Shown piece after piece: positions 7,852-15,269 of a stretch of DNA of 64,000 bases. The DNA comes from Gallaecimonas mangrovi (GTDB lineage Bacteria > Pseudomonadota > Gammaproteobacteria > Enterobacterales > Gallaecimonadaceae): NCBI RefSeq assembly GCF_003367375.1, contig NZ_CP031416.1:2673501-2737500 (forward strand), given 5' to 3'. A program made the translations under genes and the position numbers. A model generated the notes under the pieces. That model was not told the DNA's origin. It worked only from the letters and a program-made list of their open reading frames with translations, and did not search any database. Position 1 is the stretch's first letter; each line of letters starts with the position of its first letter.

Positions 7852-8736
7852 TTAAGCGGCTTGCTCGTACTGTATCGGTGATACGTAATCGAGGCTACTG
7901 TGTAGCCGCACCTTGTTGTAAAAATGCTGGATGTAATGGCCTACCTGTTGGCGCAGTGACGCCACCGTACCGAAGTGATTGTCGTGTATCAGTTCGGCTT
8001 TGAGCGTCTTAAAGAACGACTCCACTTCTGCATTATCCGTGCATTGCCCTGGGCGGTTCATGCTATGGCGAATACCATATCGATTGAGCCATTTCTGCAT
8101 CACTTTCGCCCGGAATTCAATGCCCCTGTCGGTGTGCAGTATCAATCCTGGCTTGGGCTTACGCTGCTTGATGGCTTTATAAAGCGCGACCGTGCTCAGT
8201 TCGGCGTTGAGCTTTTCATGCAGCGCCCAGCCGATGATTTTCCGTGACCACAGGTCCACGATAACCGCTAAAAACACATGGCGGCGGCCAAAGCGGATGT
8301 AGGTAACATCACTGGACCACTGCTGGTTTGGGCCGCTCGCTTTGGGGATAGCCAGGCGATGGTTCGGCAGCACTTTCAGTTCTGCACGGCGCTTGTTCAT
8401 CCGCCGGTAAACCCGCTCCACACGGGCTTTTAGCCCCGCTTCACGCATCAGCCTTGCCACCCGTTTAGCGCCAACCCGAATACCCTCCAAGCGCAAGGCA
8501 CGATGGATTTTCGGGCTGCCATAGCGTTGCTTTGCCTTCTCAAATAGGCGGCGGATAGCCGTTAGCAAAGCGTCGTCTTGTTGCTGACGTTGGCTTGGTT
8601 GGCGCTTGAGCCAGTCGTAGTAGCCACTGCGCGAGACCTTCAGCCTGGCACACAGCGCTTTTACCGGGATTTGCCCTTGCTGGCGTTGGATGAAGCGATA
8701 CCGCTGCGTTGTTCCTCCGCCTGGAAACGTTGCCAC
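7852..8736 (-). CDS. IS3-family transposase OrfB (DDE integrase core)
   Basis: 294 residues from GTG 8736, although the natural product is probably the OrfAB fusion made by -1 frameshifting. The N-terminal HTH_21-like segment (VKALCARLKVSRSGYYDWLKR, described not quoted further) is followed by the rve integrase core with the catalytic triad: Asp in SSDVTYI, Asp in LHTDRG, Glu in NAEVESFFKTLK. The C-terminus VRLHSSLDYVSP is the usual IS3-family ending. It catalyses copy-out/paste-in transposition of the element. No inactivating mutation is seen. Confidence 0.95.
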   Translation of the reverse strand: MATFPGGGTTQRYRFIQRQQGQIPVKALCARLKVSRSGYYDWLKRQPSQRQQQDDALLTAIRRLFEKAKQRYGSPKIHRALRLEGIRVGAKRVARLMREAGLKARVERVYRRMNKRRAELKVLPNHRLAIPKASGPNQQWSSDVTYIRFGRRHVFLAVIVDLWSRKIIGWALHEKLNAELSTVALYKAIKQRKPKPGLILHTDRGIEFRAKVMQKWLNRYGIRHSMNRPGQCTDNAEVESFFKTLKAELIHDNHFGTVASLRQQVGHYIQHFYNKVRLHSSLDYVSPIQYEQAA

Positions 8737-9023
8737 TTTTTTAGGATGTCGTTCTCCATCTCCAGCTCGGCAATGCGCTTCTTGAGCTGTTTCACTTCAT
8801 CCTGCTCTTTGAGCTTGCCTTCGGGCTTCGGGGTCTTGCTGGCCATGCCGTACTTACCTTCACGGGATTCTTTGCGCCAACGAGACAACATGAAGGGGTG
8901 AATGTCCAGCGCCTCGGCCACTTCCTTGACGCTGCGGTGTGGCTCATGGCTCCACTGCACGGCCTTCTTCTTGAACTCAAGGCTGTACTGCTGGGTACGT
9001 TTTCCGGTCTTGTAAGCGGGCAT
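8661..9023 (-). CDS. IS3-family transposase OrfA (HTH)
   Basis: 120 residues. The N-terminal helix-turn-helix (YSLEFKKKAVQW... SVKEVAEALDIHP... LSRWRKE, residues about 12-55) binds the IS ends, and the C-terminal leucine zipper-like coiled coil (VKQLKKRIAELEMENDILKK) mediates multimerisation. A -1 slippery heptamer AAAAAAG at 8742-8736 (minus strand) lies where OrfA (LKKWQRF) and OrfB frames overlap, allowing the OrfAB fusion. The start ATG at 9023 is preceded by AAGAGG; a TTG codon just before is less likely. Confidence 0.93.
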   Translation of the reverse strand: MPAYKTGKRTQQYSLEFKKKAVQWSHEPHRSVKEVAEALDIHPFMLSRWRKESREGKYGMASKTPKPEGKLKEQDEVKQLKKRIAELEMENDILKKWQRFQAEEQRSGIASSNASKGKSR

Positions 9024-9097
9024 CAATGACCTCTTTGTCAGTTATTGATGCGTGTCCGATAAACCGGGTGAGGTCCATGGCGAACAACACCACCTTG

Positions 9098-9520
9098 TTA
9101 GGCTTTGATTTCTGCATCCGCCCTCTCCGCTTGCACAGCTAATACTGCACCCGACATAAAATCTATTGCTGTGAGCCACTCAGGTTCAATTTCTTGATTG
9201 GGCTCTACCATTATTACACCCTCAGCCCAATCTTCGTCTACCCAGTAGCCAATTGAATTAATACAGTCATCCTCTGAGAATGGAATTCCCTGCTTGCGAG
9301 GCATAAATCGGAGTTCGCTGACTTGGCTAAAAGTTAGTTTTACACTTCGTGGCGTAGTGCGGCTTACCCAATCTCCTTCTGAGCGAACCCAATACAGTTC
9401 AAGCTTTCTCTCTGTAATGGAGTAATCAAAACCAGTGAAATTAAAATTATTGTGCAAATCGAGTTCATTCTCTCCTTGCACAAGATAAATCCCTTCGACT
9501 ATTTCGTAGTTCCGATTCAT
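9098..9520 (-). CDS. Cassette-encoded hypothetical protein (140 aa)
   Basis: Soluble acidic protein of 140 residues with beta-strand-rich N-terminus (MNRNYEIVEGIYLVQGENEL) and no signal peptide. Trp-containing segments (LELYWVRSEGDW, SIGYWVDEDWAEG) and the C-terminal helix FMSGAVLAVQAERADAE are the main landmarks. I do not recognise the family. The start ATG at 9520 lies four bases after the R' box GTTAGGC, whose AGG can serve as the ribosome-binding site. The stop TAA is inside the R'' box of attC site 2. The AT-rich codon use matches the other cassettes. Confidence 0.72.
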   Translation of the reverse strand: MNRNYEIVEGIYLVQGENELDLHNNFNFTGFDYSITERKLELYWVRSEGDWVSRTTPRSVKLTFSQVSELRFMPRKQGIPFSEDDCINSIGYWVDEDWAEGVIMVEPNQEIEPEWLTAIDFMSGAVLAVQAERADAEIKA

Positions 9521-9524
9521 AGAA

Positions 9525-9596
9525 GCCTAACGCCTTGCTCACCGGTAAATTAGGAGCAAAGCGAGTAATTTATCCGAGTGCAGCAATTTGTTATAT
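9525..9596 (-). other. attC recombination site 1 (best-formed)
   Basis: 72-bp site on the minus strand with R'' ATATAAC (one mismatch to RYYYAAC) and R' GTTAGGC (exact GTTRRRY). Between them the left arm TTGCTGCACTCGGATAAAT... and the right arm ...ATTTACCGGTGAGCAA pair over 18 bp perfectly, except that the left arm carries three single extrahelical bases (G, T and A). This is the structural signature by which integrases recognise folded single-stranded attC. It lies between the 410-residue and the 140-residue cassette genes. Confidence 0.9.
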
Positions 9597-9601
9597 TTTG
9601 C

Positions 9602-10834
9602 TCACTCCAATTCGTCTTCACCCTCGTCTTTATCCTCACCATCATTTCGATAACGATCAGCGTTTTTCATTTTCGCCCAGTTGAGAATATGAACCCATTC
9701 ATTTCTATTTTCTATCTCCCTTTTTAACTCATTTATCTCATCGTCTTCTAGACTTCCATACTGGTATTTGGATTTTAGGTCTTCATATCTATCGTAATCT
9801 TTGAATGACCGTAATACCTTAGTGAAATATTTCTTTTCTAATTCTTTTTCGGCTAGATTTGATTCTAGGTGGCGAGTAACGCGCCCAAAAGATTGTAAAA
9901 ACATTGTGTTTGCATCCTGAATAGAGCTGTCATGCACGCCTAGGTCTAAAATTTCTTTTCCGCTCTCCAGGAAACTTGAAGTGTTATACATATGAAAGAG
10001 ATCTAAGTTTGCCTCTCTATATATCTCGCTTTGCAAATTTGCATGTGGGCCAACTTGCTTCTTTCCCCTAGACTCTAATATATACCACCAGTCTTCTTTA
10101 GAATCGTCGGTGACAAAGATAACATTCTTGACGCCATCCTCTTTAGCCTTACCAATGAGCTGCTTCCAAAGAATCAAATCACCATATTGGCGATCGTACT
10201 TTAATCCGTTATAAGAAAAGGTGTTTGTCTCAGATTTTGATTTATTAAAATCTTTGTACCCCGGGGGTATTTTGTTTTCATATCGCTCCTTCCCCTCTTC
10301 GTACAAACCATTAAGCCATTCTTGGTCTTGGGGTGGCTCTCCAACTTTACCTTCAGTAAGCTCATTCAGTTTTTCTCTTATTGAATCATGCGACCTTACA
10401 CAAGGTTGCTTGTCATCCCAGTAAGAAACTGATTTTTTGTAAGAAGATACCGACTTACTAATATCTTTATGCAATTTTTCGGTGTTTTCATGCAGTTTTG
10501 GAAATCTTCTCTTTAGTGCTAGCTGCTCAAAATCACCCTTAAATACTTTATCTATTTTTTCTAGATTGTCGTTGATCTTATTAAAAATCGCTTTTTCGTC
10601 TCGAATTACTTCTAGCCGTCTTCTTTGGTACTCCAAGCCTACATGGTAGGGAATCCAAAGCTTACCCCCTAAGGACTCAAGTAACGCGAAAAAGTCATCA
10701 CGCGTCTGTTCAGCATAACCATACAAATTAAGCAATACATTTGTGTCGAGAACAAATAGTGTTTCATCGCTTGTCCATGCCGCTTGAAGTAATTCCTCTG
10801 TTGGGTTGTAAAAACCCTTAAAACAATCTCTCAA
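9602..10834 (-). CDS. PIN-like domain protein (PIN_8 type), cassette-encoded
   Basis: 410 residues. The N-terminus FVLDTNVLLNLYGYAEQTRDDF (about residues 27-48) gives the first PIN acidic residue (DTN) and the strongly conserved layout of the PIN-like family Pfam calls PIN_8; LWIPYHVGLEYQRRR follows. A long charged, probably coiled-coil stretch (about 80-200) interrupts the domain, and the second half returns with YGDLILWKQLIGKAK and VIFVTDDSKEDWW (about 215-260), supplying more acidic residues. An RNase-like or nuclease role is likely; relatives occur in defence contexts, but no partner is present here. The start is TTG 10834: an in-frame stop lies three codons upstream, and AGG precedes it by five bases. 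The C-terminus is very acidic (DEGEDELE). Confidence 0.75.
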   Translation of the reverse strand: MRDCFKGFYNPTEELLQAAWTSDETLFVLDTNVLLNLYGYAEQTRDDFFALLESLGGKLWIPYHVGLEYQRRRLEVIRDEKAIFNKINDNLEKIDKVFKGDFEQLALKRRFPKLHENTEKLHKDISKSVSSYKKSVSYWDDKQPCVRSHDSIREKLNELTEGKVGEPPQDQEWLNGLYEEGKERYENKIPPGYKDFNKSKSETNTFSYNGLKYDRQYGDLILWKQLIGKAKEDGVKNVIFVTDDSKEDWWYILESRGKKQVGPHANLQSEIYREANLDLFHMYNTSSFLESGKEILDLGVHDSSIQDANTMFLQSFGRVTRHLESNLAEKELEKKYFTKVLRSFKDYDRYEDLKSKYQYGSLEDDEINELKREIENRNEWVHILNWAKMKNADRYRNDGEDKDEGEDELE

Positions 10835-10840
10835 CTTAAC
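10834..10840 (-). other. R' box at the right end of the cassette array
   Basis: GTTAAGT on the minus strand, an exact GTTRRRY, directly precedes the PIN-like gene's TTG start and marks the array's upstream boundary. A related segment (CAAGCTTAACCTACTG, 10915-10930) repeats the sequence around this box (CAACTTAACCTACCTG, 10832-10847) 83 bases away, but the DNA between does not fold as an attC. Confidence 0.45.
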
Positions 10841-11134
10841 CTACCTGTATGGAAAAATATAACAGTTTTATTAGCGAGCGCGCTCGCTTTCACTCATATG
10901 ACCAGTTGGTATTACAAGCTTAACCTACTGATCCTCCTTTAGATCCTACTGTAAAAGCCAAGAATGGCTCCACAAAAGCGAGCGGTCTCGTTTTTATGCG
11001 AGACATGCGCTCGTTATCATCACATCGGATGAGTTAAATCATATTATTTTTTAGCAACTTATTACTGGTCGTTCCAGTAAAAGCGAGCCTAGCGCGTTGT
11101 CACAATAGCCCTGTTGAGATGGGTGCAACAGATA

Positions 11135-11154
11135 TACTGTATATAAAAACAGTA
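11135..11154 (+). promoter_or_regulatory. LexA (SOS) box without an assigned gene
   Basis: TACTGTATATAAAAACAGTA, an excellent fit to the gammaproteobacterial LexA consensus CTG-N10-CAG with an AT-rich centre. No convincing gene starts close on either strand. It may be a relic of a lost SOS gene; integron integrase genes are among known LexA targets, which is notable next to an integrase-less attC array. Confidence 0.6.
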
Positions 11155-11557
11155 AATGTAAGGACACACCTTCTAATCACCCACAACGCCATTCCCCCAA
11201 CGAAGCCACCCGCTCTTTTGCCCGTTAAGTGCAGCGCCTCGCGTAAAGGAGTGAGAGCTGACTTGAGGCAGGGAAGCCGAAAGAGCGGAAGACGCGTCTG
11301 GAACGCGTGTGCAGCGGTCAGCGGTAAACGACTGATAGCGAGGACAACGCGGAACGTGGGCGATGGTTTTGCCAACTTTTGCCGAAACAAAAGTTGGGCG
11401 CCCGCCGGTGCGCGAACCGGCATATAGAACAACGCTTAAGGAAAGATGAACGCTGTAAAATCAAAGGTCTACACGCATTGTTCTAAGAACCAACACCCAC
11501 GCTACCGCCCTTAGGTGTGGTTCCCAATGTCCCGTTCTCGTCCTGAGTTGTTACCCG

Positions 11558-11599
11558 TCCCTGGTGGTTCCTACCACCTCGCACGTCCTGTGCTCGCGT
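11558..11599 (+). repeat. Dispersed repeat, divergent copy
   Basis: TCCCTGGTGGTTCCTACC followed by ACCTCGCACGTCCTGTGCTCGCG matches the first 42 bases of the tandem copies at 45294 and 45390 with few changes, then diverges into a different palindromic second half (AGCGGCGCTTCCGCT region). It has the look of a REP-like intergenic element. Confidence 0.6.
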
Positions 11600-12043
11600 A
11601 ATACTGCGCGAAAGCGGCGCTTCCGCTACGAGTATTACCCCAAATGCTGATAGCGTCCTTGTTATCACCTGGTCCCGCGTTGGAGAAACCTTCCCTGGCT
11701 AGTCACCCAGCTCGTGCGTCCAGTGTTACTCGGGCCATCCTGCCTTCGCCCTTCGGGCCGTCGTCGTTGCACTCCAACGTTCAAATCTTTTCCCGAAAGA
11801 TCTGTCGCGTAATACTGATATCCCTATCCACCTTGCCCAAAGGCACCCTCGCCTTCGCAAATCCCCTTTGCTTACATCCAGATAAACGCAACTTAAACCA
11901 CCATAACCACATCAACATGACCGGTAAACCGGTGGGCATCAAAAAATTGCAAAAAAGTGATACGCCTAATCCGCCCCCAAAACAAAGTTAGCGGGGCGAG
12001 ACACGCACAAATTATCATCGCCCCGGATTTTCAATCACTGCCG

Positions 12044-13777
12044 CTACATATACTTCGGCACAAACTCTTCCATAACCGCCTTTTTCAACAGGGCCGGCGG
12101 CAGCAAACCTTGCGACAAAATAAAGTCGTGGTAGGCCTGCTGGTTAAATTTGTCTTTGAGTTTTAGCTCAACTAGGGTGCGTAACTGGCGAAGCTGCATA
12201 TAACCGTAGTAATAGCTGGTGGCCTGGCCGGGCGAGCGGAAGGTGTAACGGTCGACCTCTTGTTCGGCAAAGGGCTTTGACAGCACCACTTCGTCGGTTA
12301 GCACCCGGCGCGCCTCTTCGGGGCTTATTAGGCCAAGGTTTAGCATCGGGTCCAAAAACGCCCTCGCTTCACGCTGCATTCTGGCTTGCAACGAGAACAG
12401 CTGGCCATCGAGTGGCAGGTATTCTTTCATAACCGCTTCGGCATAAAGCGCCCAGCCTTCAACGTTGGCGCTATTAAAGGCAAAAATGGCGCGGGCCTGG
12501 GAAACACCGTTTTCAATCATTTTTGAAAACTGCAGCTCGTGGCCCGGGCGGGCTTCATGCACGGTCAAGGTCCAGGCGAAGGCTTTATTGGTAAAGTCGT
12601 CCAGGTGCCCTTTGGCATTCGGGTCATTTAGCGGCAGCACAAACTCGCCATATTCACCGGTGTTGCCAATAAGGCGTGGTGGGTTCATGTGGGGTGCGGG
12701 CACCGCAGCGGTTTCGGCCTCAGAAGCCAGGCGAATACTGGCCTTGCGTGCTGGCAAGGTCACAATGTGGTGCTCACGCACCAGCTTTTCGATAGCCGCC
12801 AGGCGCTTTTTATAAAAAGGCAGAATGTCTTTGCCGGTAACTTGCTGCTTTTTAAGCTCTCTTAGCACGTAGCGATAATCGCTGTTTTTATAGCCTTTGT
12901 CTTTGGCAATGCGGTTGGCCAGAGACTGCATTTCGTCGCGGGTTTCGGCAAAGCCAAACATCGCCCGGTCAATGAGTTCTTGCGGCGTCATATCGACGCC
13001 ATAGCCTTTAAGGGCGCTGGCATAAATGTCTGCTGGCAGCACAAAGCTGTCACGCGCGCGGGGCGCTATGGTGTTTTTCACCCAGCTTTCGTAGGCAGTT
13101 AGCTCTTGGCTGAGGGTGGCATAAGGCTGCTGCCAGCCCGTTAGGTGGTTGGCTTCAAATAACTGCTTGATGCCCGCAAGGTAGCGCTGGCTGTTGGCAA
13201 TATTTTGTTCCACCTCCTTTTTATAGGGCCAAAGCAAGCCTTGTTCGTTAAGGCGCTCTTCGGTACGCGCTCTGGCCTGGCTTACCAGGCTTGGGTGGCC
13301 GTCTAACCCCACATAGGCGCGCAGCCGGGTAATAGCGGCCTGTTTGCGTTTATCGCTATTGCGCTCATCCAACAGGCTTTGAAGGCCCTGAAAAATGGTT
13401 GAGGGCACATTGTAATAAGGCAATAGCTTGTCGTGGTCGAGCGCGCCTGACGCCAAGCTTTGCTCAACGGCGCTAACCATGATCCCTAAATCCTGTTTTA
13501 CTTTGGGGTCGGTTTCAGCGGCCAGCGCTTTTTTGAGCGTTGCCAGTATCTGCTGTGAACCGGCTCTTGAGCGCTGGTAGCTGCCTTTACTGAGATCTTC
13601 GGTTTCGGTGTCGTATTGCTCAAGCCCTAAATAAGAGCCCATTTCCGGATTGTATTTGCCCATTTCTTCTAAAACCGGGGCGGCATAACCATTGCTTTTG
13701 GTTACCCAGGCCGGTTCTGCGGCAAAAAGGCCCAGGCTGACGCTGGCAAGGCTGATGGCAATAAGGGTGCGTTTCAC
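12044..13777 (-). CDS. DUF885-family putative metallopeptidase, exported
   Basis: 577 residues with a Sec signal peptide (MKRTLIAISLASVSLGLFA, cleavage near residue 19-20), so periplasmic or envelope-located. It belongs to the DUF885 family, whose hallmark is seen as HEARPGHE with H407, E408 and H413, a zinc-peptidase-like HExxxGH arrangement, followed by NSANVEGWALYAE about 30 residues on (a further Glu ligand). The family is usually regarded as a putative peptidase with unknown substrate. The start ATG at 13777 leads directly into the signal peptide. It stands alone, bordered by gene-less DNA downstream and the rplY promoter region upstream. Confidence 0.85.
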   Translation of the reverse strand: MKRTLIAISLASVSLGLFAAEPAWVTKSNGYAAPVLEEMGKYNPEMGSYLGLEQYDTETEDLSKGSYQRSRAGSQQILATLKKALAAETDPKVKQDLGIMVSAVEQSLASGALDHDKLLPYYNVPSTIFQGLQSLLDERNSDKRKQAAITRLRAYVGLDGHPSLVSQARARTEERLNEQGLLWPYKKEVEQNIANSQRYLAGIKQLFEANHLTGWQQPYATLSQELTAYESWVKNTIAPRARDSFVLPADIYASALKGYGVDMTPQELIDRAMFGFAETRDEMQSLANRIAKDKGYKNSDYRYVLRELKKQQVTGKDILPFYKKRLAAIEKLVREHHIVTLPARKASIRLASEAETAAVPAPHMNPPRLIGNTGEYGEFVLPLNDPNAKGHLDDFTNKAFAWTLTVHEARPGHELQFSKMIENGVSQARAIFAFNSANVEGWALYAEAVMKEYLPLDGQLFSLQARMQREARAFLDPMLNLGLISPEEARRVLTDEVVLSKPFAEQEVDRYTFRSPGQATSYYYGYMQLRQLRTLVELKLKDKFNQQAYHDFILSQGLLPPALLKKAVMEEFVPKYM

Positions 13778-13927
13778 TGTTAGCTATCCATAAAGTGGTT
13801 ACCCAAGAAACGTTACCAAGAGGTTTAAAAAAAGAAAACAAAAGGTGTTTGAGTCAGTTTTTAAGGGCCTTTAAAATGCCGTTGCCCGCTTTTATCACCA
13901 GGCCGGTAGCGCTTAGCACAATCGATG

Positions 13928-13956
13928 TTGTGGTGGCTCTATGGCTTTGTTAAAAT
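13928..13956 (+). promoter_or_regulatory. Likely promoter of rplY-pth-ychF
   Basis: TTGTGG (13928-13933), 17-base spacer, TAAAAT (13951-13956): a good sigma-70 pair about 90 bases before rplY. Confidence 0.6.
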
Positions 13957-14046
13957 GCCGCGCCCTTAGCCAAAGCTGGCTTAAGGAATGGATCGGTTTC
14001 TTGGTCGCGGGAAGCCGATAACCCTATATTTTTGTGGAGTAATACC

Positions 14047-14664
14047 ATGTCTTATATTTTTGAAGCAGAACTCCGTACCGACCTGGGGAAAGGTGCGAGC
14101 CGCCGCCTGCGTCGTGAGGAAAAAGTACCTGCTATCGTTTACGGCGCTGACAAAGAGCCGGTATCCATCACTCTGGATCACAACAAAATCATCGAAGCGC
14201 AAGCTGAAGAAGGTTTTTACACGCATATCCTGACCCTGAACATCAGCGGTGAAAAAACTGAAGTTCTGGTTAAAGACATGCAGCGTCACCCCTTCAAGCC
14301 GAAAGTCACTCACATTGACTTCCTGCGCGTTGACGCGTCTCACAAAGTTGTGACCAAAGTGCCGTTGCACTTCGTTGGCGAAGAAGCAGCTGTTAAGAAA
14401 GGTGGCGTTATCGCCCGTCAAATCACTGAAGTTGAAGTCAGCTGCCTGCCTAAGGACCTGCCTGAGTTCATCGAAGTGAACACTGCTGACCTGGAAGTGG
14501 GTGACACCATCCACCTGACTGGTCTGAAAGTGCCGGCGGGTGTTGCTCTGGTTGAACTGAGCAAAGGCGAAGGCCACGACCAAGCTGTTGTTTCTCTGAA
14601 CGCGCCGAAAGGCAGCGCGTCTGACGACGAAGATGACAGCGCCGAAGAGGCTGCAGCTGAGTAA
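14047..14664 (+). CDS. rplY: 50S ribosomal protein L25 (long, Ctc-type)
   Basis: Binds 5S rRNA in the large ribosomal subunit. It has 205 residues: an N-terminal L25 beta-barrel (about 1-95) plus a C-terminal TL5/Ctc domain (about 98-185), unlike the 94-residue single-domain E. coli L25, and an acidic Ala/Glu/Asp tail. YIFEAELRTDLGKGASRRLRR at the start is the 5S-binding basic segment. The ATG at 14047 lies eight bases after GTGGAG. It is followed after three bases by pth, the common rplY-pth order. Confidence 0.96.
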   Translation: MSYIFEAELRTDLGKGASRRLRREEKVPAIVYGADKEPVSITLDHNKIIEAQAEEGFYTHILTLNISGEKTEVLVKDMQRHPFKPKVTHIDFLRVDASHKVVTKVPLHFVGEEAAVKKGGVIARQITEVEVSCLPKDLPEFIEVNTADLEVGDTIHLTGLKVPAGVALVELSKGEGHDQAVVSLNAPKGSASDDEDDSAEEAAAE

Positions 14665-14667
14665 AGC

Positions 14668-15252
14668 GTGAGCGATATTCAACTGCTGGTGGGCCTGGGT
14701 AATCCAGGCCCCGAATACGCCCAAACCCGCCACAATGCCGGCGCCTGGTATATCGAGGAGCTGGCCCGCCTTCACCGGCAATCTTTATCCCTGGAAAGCA
14801 AATTCTCTGCACTGACCGCCCGCGTTAGCATTAAGGGCCAAGACGTGCGCCTGCTTGTTCCTACCACCTATATGAATCTTTCCGGCAAAGCGGTCAGCGC
14901 TTTGGCCAACTTTTACCGTATTCCGGTAGAAAGTATTCTGGTGGCCCACGACGAGCTGGACCTTCCTCCAGGGGTTGCCCGCTTTAAGCAAGGCGGTGGC
15001 CACGGCGGCCATAATGGTCTGAAAGACATCATGGCTAAGATGGGCAACAATCCGAATTTTAATCGGCTGCGTATCGGCATCGGCCATCCCGGCGACCGCA
15101 ACAAGGTTACCGGCTATGTGCTGGGCAAGCCGCCACAAGGCGAGCAAGAAAAGATTAACGCAGCTATAGATGAAGCCGTACGCGCCACCGACATTTTACT
15201 GCAAAGCGGTAAAACGGCGGCCCAAAACCGGCTTCACGCCTTTAAGGCATAA
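14668..15252 (+). CDS. pth: Peptidyl-tRNA hydrolase
   Basis: Releases tRNA from peptidyl-tRNA dropped off ribosomes. It has 194 residues, the standard length. [22 protein letters not shown] contains the catalytic His (about residue 23) and the conserved Asn; [12 protein letters not shown] and [26 protein letters not shown] are also present. The start is GTG at 14668, three bases after rplY. Confidence 0.97.
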   Translation: MSDIQLLVGLGNPGPEYAQTRHNAGAWYIEELARLHRQSLSLESKFSALTARVSIKGQDVRLLVPTTYMNLSGKAVSALANFYRIPVESILVAHDELDLPPGVARFKQGGGHGGHNGLKDIMAKMGNNPNFNRLRIGIGHPGDRNKVTGYVLGKPPQGEQEKINAAIDEAVRATDILLQSGKTAAQNRLHAFKA

Positions 15253-15269
15253 ATTTTAAGGACACTTCC

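Larger units (their letters stand above)
7816..9077 (-). mobile_element. Complete IS3-family insertion sequence
   Basis: 1262-bp element with TG...CA termini and imperfect terminal inverted repeats of 28 bp (20 identical), including TCACCCG and CGGACACGC on both arms. It is flanked by a 3-bp direct repeat TGG (7813-7815 and 9078-9080), as expected for IS3-family transposition. It encodes OrfA and OrfB in overlapping frames with an A6G slippery site. Both frames and both ends are intact, so it may be active or recently inserted. The target is the attC of a gene cassette. Confidence 0.93.
7737..9103 (-). other. attC recombination site 2, interrupted by an IS3-family element
   Basis: The minus-strand halves lie at 9103-9078 and 7812-7737, separated by the IS. 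Joined without the IS and one copy of the 3-bp duplication they make a site of about 102 bp. R'' is GCCTAAC (9103-9097, exact RYYYAAC) and overlaps the stop of the 140-residue gene; R' is GTTAAGT (7743-7737, exact GTTRRRY). The outer arms TAACNNNGTGGT match on both sides, and the inner arms ACAGCC and GGCTG form the L region. With more than 1.2 kb inserted, this site should no longer fold as a normal hairpin. Confidence 0.75.
10841..12043. other. 1.2-kb gene-less stretch beside the cassette array
   Basis: No convincing gene is seen. It holds a 16-bp perfect palindrome AGCGAGCGCGCTCGCT (10873-10888), a two-step hairpin (CGAGCG-GTCTCG...CGAGAC-CGCTCG, 10979-11013), an orphan LexA-type box (11135-11154), and one copy of a dispersed repeat beginning TCCCTGG (11558-11599) with a weaker relative near 11692. 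Open frames of about 100 codons exist on both strands at 11100-11432 but look non-coding. No integrase gene or attI site is recognised. Confidence 0.6.

Noticed and set aside
6796-10840. Toxin-antitoxin pair among the cassettes
   Set aside because: Adjacent genes are separated by attC sites and none shows antitoxin-like DNA-binding motifs; the PIN-like protein is far larger than VapC toxins.
10834-10924. A gene-less mini-cassette between two GTTAAG boxes
   Set aside because: The R'-like boxes at 10834 and 10918 repeat, but the DNA between does not fold with R''/L''/L' arms.
11100-11432. Open frames of about 100-110 codons on both strands
   Set aside because: Both strands are open over the same DNA, the predicted proteins are Arg/Pro/Leu-rich without domains, and no ribosome site is convincing; this looks like non-coding GC-rich sequence.
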